From assembly GCA_027012915.1 (NCBI GenBank), contig JALUYN010000525.1, positions 1-9,274 on the forward strand: a stretch of 9,274 bases of DNA. Direction: 5' to 3'. The translations under genes were made by a program, and so were the position numbers. This DNA is from Cellvibrionaceae bacterium (GTDB lineage Bacteria; Pseudomonadota; Gammaproteobacteria; Pseudomonadales; Cellvibrionaceae). The notes under the pieces were generated by a model. That model saw only the letters and a program-made list of their open reading frames with translations, was not told where the DNA came from and made no database searches. Below, one piece after another: positions 1-6,190 of this stretch (position 1 is the stretch's first letter; every line of letters starts with the position of its first letter).

Positions 1-6
1 CGTTTT

Positions 7-134
7 ACCCCTAATTAGGTGTGAACGTAAGATCGCCGCCAGATTAAGGAGCTACACTTAATAGGATATAAGCCGATTTAGGTAGCCAAATCAAGAAGCA
101 AAAAAATTTATCAATATAGAAAATTTCGGCCGAA
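7..134 (+). promoter_or_regulatory. rimK operon leader with palindromes and a weak promoter candidate
   Basis: This is the non-coding leader before rimK. The best sigma-70-like match is TATAAG at 67-72 with TTAAGG at 44-49, 17 bases apart; the -35 match is poor. Two palindromes are visible: CCTAATTAGG at 10-19, which extends outward to 7-22 with one mismatch, and TTCGGCCGAA at 125-134, about 30 bases before the rimK start. Either could be an operator, but neither matches a regulator site I recognise. No gene is visible in bases 1-163. Confidence 0.2.
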
Positions 135-163
135 TGCGCTTATTTGGCCCAAGGAGGAACTCA

Positions 164-1069
164 ATGAAAATCGCAATCCTATCCCGAGGCCCTGACCTGT
201 ACTCCACTCGTCGCCTGAAAGAGGCCGGGGAGGCCCGGGGGCACCAAGTGGACATTATCGACACTCTTCACTGCTACATGGATATCACTCGCAGCCGGCC
301 AACGGTGCGTTATCACGGTGAAGAATTGCCTTATTACGACGCTGTTATCCCTCGCATTGGGGCATCCATAACCTTCTACGGAACGGCCGTGGTACGCCAG
401 TTCGAAATGATGGGAACCTTCTGTGTCAATGAATCTGTGGCCATCAGCCGTTCGCGGGATAAGTTACGCTCTCTGCAACTGCTGTCCCGTAAGGATGTGG
501 GATTACCAAGAACTGGGTTCGCCAATAAACCCGATAACGTCAAGGATTTGATCAAAAACGTTGGAGGCGCCCCTGTCGTGATAAAACTATTGGAAGGCAC
601 ACAGGGAATAGGAGTCGTACTGGCCGAGACCACCAAAGCGGCTGAAAGCATTATCGAAGCCTTTATGGGTCTGAAGGCCAACATCCTGGTACAGGAGTTT
701 ATTGGGGAAGCAGGGGGCGCCGATATTCGTTGCTTAGTTGTCGGCGGTAAAGTCGTCGCTGCCATGAAACGCCAGGGAGCTGAGGGAGAGTTTCGCTCCA
801 ATCTTCACCGTGGCGGTTCCGCAAAACTCGTACGTTTGACCAAGGATGAGCGAGCTACTGCGGTCAATGCAGCCAAGATCATGGGCCTTAATGTTTGTGG
901 TGTGGATATTTTACAATCAAAGAATGGCCCGGTCGTGATGGAGGTTAATTCGTCTCCAGGACTTGAAGGTATTGAAATGGCGACCAACAAGGATGTCGCA
1001 GGAATGATCGTTGAGTTTATTGAGGCAAAAGCCAAGCCAAACAAAACTCGCACCAAAGGAAAAGGGTAA
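164..1069 (+). CDS. rimK: Ribosomal protein S6--L-glutamate ligase RimK
   Basis: RimK is a cytoplasmic ATP-grasp ligase that adds glutamate residues to the C-terminus of ribosomal protein S6 and can make poly-alpha-glutamate. The 301-aa product matches the E. coli enzyme (about 300 aa) almost end to end. It begins [10 protein letters not shown], has the ATP-grasp loop [10 protein letters not shown] at residues 141-150, DIRC at 187-190, NLHRGG at 213-218, and the metal-binding [11 protein letters not shown] segment at 259-269. The ATG at 164 is chosen because AAGGAGG at 151-157 precedes it at proper spacing and the family starts with MKIAIL. An in-frame ATG at 134 would add ten unrelated residues and has no ribosome-binding site. 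The stop overlaps the next start by one base (TAATG), indicating translational coupling. In pseudomonads RimK works with RimA, RimB and c-di-GMP; a RimB-like gene and a PilZ gene lie downstream here. The family call is secure. Confidence 0.97.
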   Translation: MKIAILSRGPDLYSTRRLKEAGEARGHQVDIIDTLHCYMDITRSRPTVRYHGEELPYYDAVIPRIGASITFYGTAVVRQFEMMGTFCVNESVAISRSRDKLRSLQLLSRKDVGLPRTGFANKPDNVKDLIKNVGGAPVVIKLLEGTQGIGVVLAETTKAAESIIEAFMGLKANILVQEFIGEAGGADIRCLVVGGKVVAAMKRQGAEGEFRSNLHRGGSAKLVRLTKDERATAVNAAKIMGLNVCGVDILQSKNGPVVMEVNSSPGLEGIEMATNKDVAGMIVEFIEAKAKPNKTRTKGKG

Positions 1070-2121
1070 TGCAAGACGATAAATTGACCATTGCCGGGGT
1101 AGATATACTGCCCGGGCAATCGAGGCGCTTGGAGATACCAGTAGCGAACCTTTACACCAATACTGACATATTTATCCCGATTCATGTTGTTCGGGCCAAA
1201 AAGCCTGGACCAACCCTATTTGTCTCGGCTGCGGTGCACGGGGATGAGCTGAATGGCATCGAGATTATTCGTCGCTTGATCAACTCCAAGTATCTGAGCC
1301 TAAAGGCGGGAAGCTTGATTCTAGTGCCAATGGTTAATGTTTATGGTGTACTGAATCAGAGTCGATACATGCCCGACAGGAGGGACTTGAATCGGTGTTT
1401 TCCAGGTTCTGAAAAAGGTTCATTGGCGGCAAGGGTAGCTTCCATTTTCCTCGAAGAGGTGGTTCAGCATTGCGACTACGGTATTGACCTGCATACCGGC
1501 GCAATCCACCGCTCCAACCTTCCGCAAGTCCGGGCCAATCTGTCAGACCCTGAGACCCAACTGCTAGCGGAGGCGTTTGGAGTTCCTGTGCTACTCAATG
1601 CGAACCTGAGAGATGGCTCATTGCGGCAAGCTGGTGTGGAATGGAAAACCAAAATCCTGCTGTACGAAGCTGGTCAAGCCCTGCGGTTTGATGAAATATC
1701 GATTCGAGGAGGCGTACGTGGCGTTATAAACATCCTGAGCGAACTGGGAATGCTTAAACGCAAGATCAGACGTAAGAAAGTATCGCCCTTTGTCGCGAAC
1801 AACAGCACGTGGATACGAGCATCTGCCAGTGGTTTCGTGAATACTCTAAAGGAGCTTGGGGATCAGGTGAGCAAGGGGGATGTTCTGGCAGACATAGGAA
1901 CGCCCTTCGGGGACAGCCTGGCTAAGGTTATCGCGAATAAGTCGGGAATTATAATCGGTAAACAGAACATTCCTCTCGTGCAAGAAGGTGACGCAATGTT
2001 CCACATCGCCTATTTTTCAGAGAGTGACGAGAATGTCGCGTCAACCATTGAAGAAATGCAGGAGGTTTTGGAAGAAAGTCCTGAACTGTCTTCACCGGGT
2101 ATTGATTCGAGCATAGAGTAG
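1069..2121 (+). CDS. Succinylglutamate desuccinylase/aspartoacylase family zinc hydrolase (M14-like)
   Basis: This is a 350-aa zinc-dependent amidohydrolase or carboxypeptidase-like enzyme of the AstE/AspA family, presumably cytoplasmic. Visible motifs are AAVHGDELNG (zinc ligands H57 and E60), RDLNRCFPG at 105-113, DLHTG at 140-144 (third ligand H142) and YEAG with the expected catalytic glutamate E200. Residues about 250-315 resemble the small lipoyl/barrel-like C-terminal domain common in the family. The last 36 residues are an acidic, Glu-rich tail ending in a C-terminal glutamate. The ATG overlaps the rimK stop by one base, so the two are translationally coupled. AstE proper acts in arginine catabolism, but no ast genes are nearby. 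Pairing with a glutamate ligase suggests an acyl-glutamate or polyglutamate substrate, which is inference. The family is certain, the substrate unknown. Confidence 0.9.
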   Translation: MQDDKLTIAGVDILPGQSRRLEIPVANLYTNTDIFIPIHVVRAKKPGPTLFVSAAVHGDELNGIEIIRRLINSKYLSLKAGSLILVPMVNVYGVLNQSRYMPDRRDLNRCFPGSEKGSLAARVASIFLEEVVQHCDYGIDLHTGAIHRSNLPQVRANLSDPETQLLAEAFGVPVLLNANLRDGSLRQAGVEWKTKILLYEAGQALRFDEISIRGGVRGVINILSELGMLKRKIRRKKVSPFVANNSTWIRASASGFVNTLKELGDQVSKGDVLADIGTPFGDSLAKVIANKSGIIIGKQNIPLVQEGDAMFHIAYFSESDENVASTIEEMQEVLEESPELSSPGIDSSIE

Positions 2122-2150
2122 CATGATGAACGTGGATACGGGAGAAACTC

Positions 2151-2678
2151 ATGGTAGTACATTCAGCGGCTATATTGTTGATCATCCTTATTGCTCTATT
2201 CCTTGGGAATAGAGCAATAAAAGTAATGGTTAATCGCGTCGGAACTGAGCGCCATATAGCAGAGAGCAGAATCGACTATGTAATAAAATCAATGCAATTG
2301 GTATGGATCTTTGTCGCCATTGTTGCAGCCATTGCACTGACTGGAAGTAATATCCAAGATATCGGAGTGTTAGTAGGGTCATCCCTTGCATTCTTAGGTG
2401 TAGCGCTATTTGCTCAATGGTCTTTATTAAGTAACGCTACGGCTAGTATTATTGTCTTCTTTTTCTTTCCTTACCGAGTAGGAAATTGGGTAGAAATTAT
2501 CGACGGAGACGATACCGTTATCGGCAAGATCAAAGAAATTACACTATTCCATGTCATTATGCTTGATGACGAAGGTGCAATAGTAACTTACCCAAATTCA
2601 ATGGTGTTTCAAAAGGCTGTGAGAATTACTCGTAAAAAGCCGGCAAAGAAGGAATCGGACAGTGACCACCAAAGCTAA
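2151..2678 (+). CDS. Small MscS-family mechanosensitive ion channel
   Basis: The product is a 175-aa inner-membrane channel of the MscS family, which releases small solutes under hypo-osmotic tension. Three hydrophobic segments are seen at about residues 5-20, 48-66 and 70-107. The third has the pore-lining pattern GVLVGSSLAFLGVALFAQ and continues through NATASI into FFFFPYRVGNWVEI, the MscS pore-to-beta-domain junction. The beta domain runs to about 160 (YPNS at 147-150), and the chain ends with a basic then acidic tail. It lacks the cytoplasmic alpha/beta cage of E. coli MscS (286 aa), as do other short marine homologues. GGGAGA at about 2140-2145 precedes the ATG. Its 3' end overlaps the next gene by 17 bases. 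Codons 13-24 form a perfect 15-bp hairpin. ATA and AGA codons are frequent, unlike in rimK. Confidence 0.9.
   Translation: MVVHSAAILLIILIALFLGNRAIKVMVNRVGTERHIAESRIDYVIKSMQLVWIFVAIVAAIALTGSNIQDIGVLVGSSLAFLGVALFAQWSLLSNATASIIVFFFFPYRVGNWVEIIDGDDTVIGKIKEITLFHVIMLDDEGAIVTYPNSMVFQKAVRITRKKPAKKESDSDHQS
2188..2220 (+). repeat. Perfect 15-bp inverted repeat (hairpin) inside the start of mscS
   Basis: The left arm TTATTGCTCTATTCC (2188-2202) and right arm GGAATAGAGCAATAA (2206-2220) are exact reverse complements separated by TTG. The repeat lies 37-70 bases into the mscS coding region. It has no following T-run, so it is not an ordinary intrinsic terminator. In mRNA it would form a strong stem-loop just downstream of the initiation region and could slow translation, mark an RNase III cleavage site or set expression within the operon. 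The structure is seen directly; its role is inferred. Confidence 0.85.
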
Positions 2679-3114
2679 GATCGTAATCGGCGCAATTGAA
2701 GTCTGCCATTTACCTGAGCTGAGTATTGTTGACTTGCACACGCGAGTCGATACAGGCGCCAAAACCTCTTCTCTTCATGTAGACAATATTCAACGGTTAA
2801 AGAAAGATGGCCGCACCTGGGTTGTCTTTGATATCCACCCTGATATTTACAACGTTGATACAGTTGTTTCCTGCGAAGCTCCATTGTTTGATGTTCGTCG
2901 CATTAAGTCGTCGAACGGAAAGTCAGAAGAACGCTATGTTATCAAGACTCTACTCGATTTGGGTGGCCAACAATGGCCGATTGAAATAACGCTGACAGAT
3001 CGTTCGGATATGTCCTACCTGATGTTGCTAGGCCGTGAAGGAATGGGAGATAGGGTCTTAGTCGATCCATCACAGAACTTCGTGCTGCCAGGAACATCTA
3101 CATCTGGGGATTAG
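2662..3114 (+). CDS. RimB-like DUF785 protease (annotated as ATP-dependent zinc protease)
   Basis: This 150-aa protein belongs to the family annotated as ATP-dependent zinc protease (DUF785). RimB, encoded with RimK in pseudomonads, is a member. The motif RVDTGAKTSSLH, with D30-T31-G32, is the aspartic-protease-type signature, and LLGREGM near 125-131 matches the second conserved block of a retroviral-protease-like fold. No zinc-binding HExxH or ATPase motif is visible, so the historical name is probably misleading. Translation starts at GTG 2662, preceded by AAGGAA at 2649-2654, and overlaps the 3' end of mscS by 17 bases, implying coupling. Its presence three genes after rimK suggests a part in processing glutamylated S6 or another RimK product, by analogy with RimB. 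I am confident of the family, less so of the function here. Confidence 0.85.
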   Translation: MTTKAKIVIGAIEVCHLPELSIVDLHTRVDTGAKTSSLHVDNIQRLKKDGRTWVVFDIHPDIYNVDTVVSCEAPLFDVRRIKSSNGKSEERYVIKTLLDLGGQQWPIEITLTDRSDMSYLMLLGREGMGDRVLVDPSQNFVLPGTSTSGD

Positions 3115-3122
3115 GAGAATTC

Positions 3123-3608
3123 ATGAAGAAGTACTTTCAGAACCTAACCAAAGCCGTAATGGGAAAAGAACTCAAAGAGCTAGATTCGACTGAGAAAAAG
3201 GTCATAGACAGCATCGCAGATCACACCACCGTTGCAGAAAATGTCAATTACACCTATGTTGATTCACTGACGTTCGGTGAGCGCGTGGCAGACGGTGTTT
3301 CACGCTTCGGGGGCTCGTGGAGCTTCATAGGTCTATTTTTTTTGATAATTGCAATATGGATAGTAACAAACAGCTATTTACTGATAGCCGAGAAAGCTTT
3401 CGATCCATACCCTTATATACTGCTAAATTTAGGTTTATCGACCCTTGCAGCGTTTCAAGCTCCCATTATTATGATGTCTCAGAATCGCCAAGCGGAAAAA
3501 GATAGACTAAAGCAAGAGGCTGCGTATCAGATCAATCTAAAAATGGAAATAGAAATCATGAGACTTCATGACAAGCTCGATCAAATTTCAGCACCAGCGG
3601 CACAGTAA
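3123..3608 (+). CDS. DUF1003 two-helix membrane protein
   Basis: This is a 161-aa DUF1003 protein of unknown biochemical function. The core is well conserved: FGERVADGVSRFGGSWSFIG at residues 51-70, transmembrane helix 1 at about 66-89, the turn FDPYPYILLNLGLS at 93-106, helix 2 at about 96-117, then APIIMMSQNRQAEKDRL at 113-129. The C-terminus after 120 is charged and heptad-like, probably a cytosolic coiled coil. AGGAG at 3114-3118 lies just before the ATG at 3123, and the gap to the previous stop is only 8 bases, so it is in the same operon. The coding sequence runs through a T8 tract (3336-3343) with the frame intact. Family call is firm; role is unknown, though association with an MscS channel hints at envelope homeostasis. 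Confidence 0.9.
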   Translation: MKKYFQNLTKAVMGKELKELDSTEKKVIDSIADHTTVAENVNYTYVDSLTFGERVADGVSRFGGSWSFIGLFFLIIAIWIVTNSYLLIAEKAFDPYPYILLNLGLSTLAAFQAPIIMMSQNRQAEKDRLKQEAAYQINLKMEIEIMRLHDKLDQISAPAAQ

Positions 3609-3670
3609 TTAGCTCCAAGCATTGAGAGCTGAACGCACTCATCGACTGTTGATCTTATCGGGAGGATTTG

Positions 3671-4321
3671 ATGACAAGTGTTCTTATTGTTGATGACACA
3701 TCTACCAACCTCAAAATCTTAGAAATCCTATTAAAAAAGCAAGGCTGCCGGGTAGCTTCCTTTGAAGATCCCAATGAGGCACTCGCTTGGTTTAAGACAT
3801 CGGCTTCCAGTACTGATCTGGCAATACTGGATTTTGAAATGCCTGCAAAAGATGGCTCCCAACTTGCGCTAGAACTGAGAGAATGCGGATTTGGAGGCAA
3901 CTGCTTGATTTTGACCGCTCTAGGAACTCTTGATATTGAAGAATTGCCAAGTGAAGCAAAGATTGATTCGATATTAAACAAACCTATAAATCTAACTGAT
4001 GTCACATACATATTGAAACGTTGGGGGGAAAAGGCTGAACTGGTTGACTGCCGCTTTGAGTTAAGAAAACCAAACCTGGAAGTAAGTCAGACAGTCGAAG
4101 TATTTCTCTTTCAAGATGGTATTTATCATACAATCACGGTCAAAGAAGTTAATACTAGCGGACGAGGAATTGGGGCAACATTAATAAGTGGGGTTCTGCC
4201 TAAGCCTGGTGCTGAGATAATGCTCTCTACAGGACAAAACTACAGCGTTCGATGGGTAAGAACCCTAAGAGGAGAAAAAGCTATCGGTTTGTGCCGAATA
4301 GAGCCAGTGGAAGGCGCATAG
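3671..4321 (+). CDS. Response regulator with receiver domain and C-terminal PilZ-like domain
   Basis: The product (216 aa) has an N-terminal CheY-like receiver with acidic residues D8 and D9, phospho-acceptor D54 in LAILDFEMP, T82 and K104, so it should be phosphorylatable by a sensor kinase. A linker ends near 120. The C-terminal 90 residues read as a PilZ domain: R128-FEL-R132 fits RxxxR, N161-TSGR-G166 fits (D/N)xSxxG, and VRWVRTLRGEKAIGL resembles the closing PilZ strands. If correct, both c-di-GMP contact motifs are intact. The ATG at 3671 is chosen because GGAGG at 3661-3665 is well spaced; the TTG one codon earlier is too close. It lies 62 bases after the DUF1003 gene on the same strand, so it may be the last operon gene or separately transcribed. 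No histidine kinase is in the window. The receiver is certain, PilZ likely. Confidence 0.85.
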   Translation: MTSVLIVDDTSTNLKILEILLKKQGCRVASFEDPNEALAWFKTSASSTDLAILDFEMPAKDGSQLALELRECGFGGNCLILTALGTLDIEELPSEAKIDSILNKPINLTDVTYILKRWGEKAELVDCRFELRKPNLEVSQTVEVFLFQDGIYHTITVKEVNTSGRGIGATLISGVLPKPGAEIMLSTGQNYSVRWVRTLRGEKAIGLCRIEPVEGA

Positions 4322-4571
4322 CAACTCCAGTTGTACTGATTGACCTATCCTTCTAGTGGTTTATGCATAAAGTCATGGATTAGCCGCTACGGCGATGGCG
4401 TATGCAAATAACTTTGCGCAGCTTACATACAAGATCAGCTATTCATAGAAGCCTCTGTAGACTGTTCAAAGCAGGACTATCTGGACCTTAACCTTTCCTT
4501 CCAATTTCAAAATCCTGAAAACTGACATACAGTGGTTCCCGAATAACAATAAAAACAAGTTGCGGGATAAC
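4322..4571 (+). promoter_or_regulatory. Intergenic control region of the metallohydrolase operon
   Basis: This 253-base gap (4322-4574) has no convincing gene. It holds a perfect 12-bp palindrome TTTATGCATAAA at 4360-4371, a small GCCG-CTA-CGGC hairpin at 4383-4393 and a GCAAA-TAAC-TTTGC repeat shortly after. The best promoter is CTGACA (4522-4527) and AACAAT (4545-4550), 17 bases apart, which would start transcription about 18 bases before the ATG at 4575. A second -35-like TTGACC at 4340-4345 lies next to the 12-bp palindrome but lacks a good -10. No intrinsic terminator was recognised after the PilZ gene. Confidence 0.35.
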
Positions 4572-4574
4572 ACT

Positions 4575-5654
4575 ATGAACAGAACCCAAAAGATCGGATT
4601 GTTAGTCGCAATCCTCGCTCTCATTGCCACTGTGATCCATAGCCAACGAGCAACTCTTTCGGTGGCATTGATGGAAAGAGTTCTGGAGCAGCGTCTGGCC
4701 ACCAGCAGTGTCGATCATTTTAAGGATGGCTTGCACGTTATACTCTGCGGCGCTGGTAGCCCATTGCCCGATCCCAAACGCTCCGGCCCCTGCGTGGCGA
4801 TACTGGCGGGCGACACATTGGTTACCGTCGATGCCGGCACGGGCAGCAGCCGTCAAATGACAATGCGCCGCATTCCTCTGGGTGAGATCCAGGCTCAATT
4901 CCTGACACACTTTCATTCTGATCATATCGACGGCCTGGGAGAGCTGGCAGTAATGCGTTGGGTCAATAACGCCAATACTAGCCCCCTTCCGGTTATTGGG
5001 CCTATGGGCACCAAAGCAATTGTTGAGGGTTTCAATCAAGCTTACAAAGCCGATGCCCGCTACCGGCAGCTGCATCACGGCGATGCCGTCGCCCCCTTGT
5101 CTGGACAAGGAATGGTGGCCCAGGAGTTCGCGACACCCGAACCGGAGCAAGCTCTTAAAGTATTTGAACATAACGGATTGGTCGTAACAGCATTCATCGT
5201 TGGGCACTCGCCGGTAGAACCGGCGGTAGGCTATCGCTTTGACTACAAAGGTCGCTCTGCGGTAGTCAGTGGCGACACCGTAAAATCGTACAATTTACAA
5301 AAGATGAGCCAAGACGTGGATCTACTGGTACACGAAGCCCTGTCACCCGAGCTGGTTGCGACAATGAATCGCGCATCGCAGAAAGCCGGCAATGCCATTG
5401 CCGAAAAGGTGACAGCAGATATTCCAGACTACCACGCAACGCCGGTGGAAGCGGCGGAGATTGCCGAGACCGCTAACGTTGGCCATCTAATGTATTACCA
5501 TATAGTACCGCCACTGCTCGTACCGGGAATGGAAGCAGCTTTTTTGGCAGGCGTCGATGACGTTTACCAGGGGCCATTGAATGTCGGCGTCGATGGCAGC
5601 TATATCAGTCTGCCCGCCAACAGCGATGCAATTGAATCCGGAATTCTAAAATAA
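4575..5654 (+). CDS. Exported MBL-fold metallo-hydrolase (RNase Z/arylsulfatase-like)
   Basis: This 359-aa metallo-beta-lactamase-fold hydrolase resembles the RNase Z/AtsA-type group. The metal motif HFHSDH is at 112-117 in TH-FHSDHIDGLGEL. Further likely ligands are H211 (VGHSPV), D234 (VSGDT), and H287 or H309 near the C-terminus (LMYYHIVPP). Residues 1-23 form a short basic start followed by a hydrophobic stretch (IGLLVAILALIATVI), a signal peptide or membrane anchor, so the enzyme should act in the periplasm rather than on tRNA. ATG 4575 is chosen because it gives a typical signal sequence; the in-frame TTG at 4560 would prepend charged residues. The ribosome-binding site is weak. It starts a four-gene run, 22 bases ahead of the ABM gene. 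Its substrate is unknown; sulfate or phosphate esters are possible by family analogy. Confidence 0.85.
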   Translation: MNRTQKIGLLVAILALIATVIHSQRATLSVALMERVLEQRLATSSVDHFKDGLHVILCGAGSPLPDPKRSGPCVAILAGDTLVTVDAGTGSSRQMTMRRIPLGEIQAQFLTHFHSDHIDGLGELAVMRWVNNANTSPLPVIGPMGTKAIVEGFNQAYKADARYRQLHHGDAVAPLSGQGMVAQEFATPEPEQALKVFEHNGLVVTAFIVGHSPVEPAVGYRFDYKGRSAVVSGDTVKSYNLQKMSQDVDLLVHEALSPELVATMNRASQKAGNAIAEKVTADIPDYHATPVEAAEIAETANVGHLMYYHIVPPLLVPGMEAAFLAGVDDVYQGPLNVGVDGSYISLPANSDAIESGILK

Positions 5655-5676
5655 CGAACCTATCAGGGTAGTAACC

Positions 5677-5970
5677 ATGATTATTGTACTGGGAAACATC
5701 AGCGTTAAAGAAACCAACATCGACCAAGCCATGAGCCTTAGCCAGGAACATGTGGCCCGCTCCCGCACGGAACCGGGTTGCATTAGCCATGCCGTATACC
5801 TCGATCCCGAACAATCGGGAAGGCTGGTGTTTGTGGAAAAATGGAGTGACATGGAATCTCTGCAGCTGCACTTTAAAGTGCCGGCATCGGCTCAATTTGT
5901 AAAGGCTCTGGAATCACTGGCGACAGATAAACCCACAATAGAGATCTTTGAAGCAAACCCGGCAGGCTAG
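5677..5970 (+). CDS. ABM-domain monooxygenase-like protein (putative quinol monooxygenase)
   Basis: This is a 97-aa single antibiotic-biosynthesis-monooxygenase (ABM) domain, a ferredoxin-like fold acting usually as a dimer in the cytoplasm. Family features are the first strand IIVLGNISV, the helix ending SQEHVARSRTEPGC (residues 22-35), the strand SHAVYLDPE (37-45), FVEKWSDMESLQLHF (52-66) and the helix that follows. Length is standard for YgiN/YcnE-type cofactor-independent monooxygenases. Members oxidise quinols or aromatic polyketides without cofactor, but many have no assigned substrate. It starts 22 bases after the metallohydrolase stop, so co-transcription is likely, although there is only a poor Shine-Dalgarno (AGGG at 5665-5668). 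The family is clear; the reaction is not. Confidence 0.85.
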   Translation: MIIVLGNISVKETNIDQAMSLSQEHVARSRTEPGCISHAVYLDPEQSGRLVFVEKWSDMESLQLHFKVPASAQFVKALESLATDKPTIEIFEANPAG

Positions 5971-6010
5971 ATATCATTAAGCTATAAAAAAGAAACAAAG
6001 GAATATCACT

Positions 6011-6190
6011 ATGGACAGTTACTCCTATCATGAAGCATTGGATCGCACCCACGTTCAGCTTCGGCAACTGGAAGACTCGCTGGGGGAGCACCCGGTGATT
6101 CTCGCCGAAGCAGACGCAAAAGCTCTGTACGAGAAAGCCGTGCAAACTCTGGCCGAGCTGTATCAGGTACTGGGAGCCAAGCAACCGTGA
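6011..6190 (+). CDS. Hypothetical 59-aa soluble protein
   Basis: This short gene begins MDSYSYHEALDRTHVQLR and ends LYQVLGAKQP. I do not recognise the family. The ATG is supported by AAAGGAA at about 5997-6003, seven bases upstream. The protein is predicted to be mainly two amphipathic helices (about residues 7-23 and 31-54) rich in Leu, Glu, Gln and Ala, with no signal or membrane segment, so a small coiled-coil or helical hairpin is plausible. It lies 40 bases after the ABM gene, and its TGA is embedded in GTGA with a candidate GTG start of the next gene, the usual sign of coupled genes. It loosely recalls SlyX in size, but the sequence does not match what I know of SlyX. Confidence 0.7.
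   Translation: MDSYSYHEALDRTHVQLRQLEDSLGEHPVILAEADAKALYEKAVQTLAELYQVLGAKQP

Noticed and set aside
376..1185. Minus-strand open frames (141 and 126 codons) opposite rimK and the hydrolase start
   Set aside because: Composition is low-complexity and they mirror conserved rimK codons; no domain is visible.
3610..3630. AGCTC/GAGCT hairpin after the DUF1003 gene as a terminator
   Set aside because: Only five pairs with a 10-base loop and no T-run; too weak to separate the PilZ gene from the operon.
4602..5207. 201-codon open frame on the minus strand inside the metallohydrolase gene
   Set aside because: It lies wholly opposite a gene with clear catalytic motifs, has no recognisable domain and no ribosome-binding site; it is a shadow frame.
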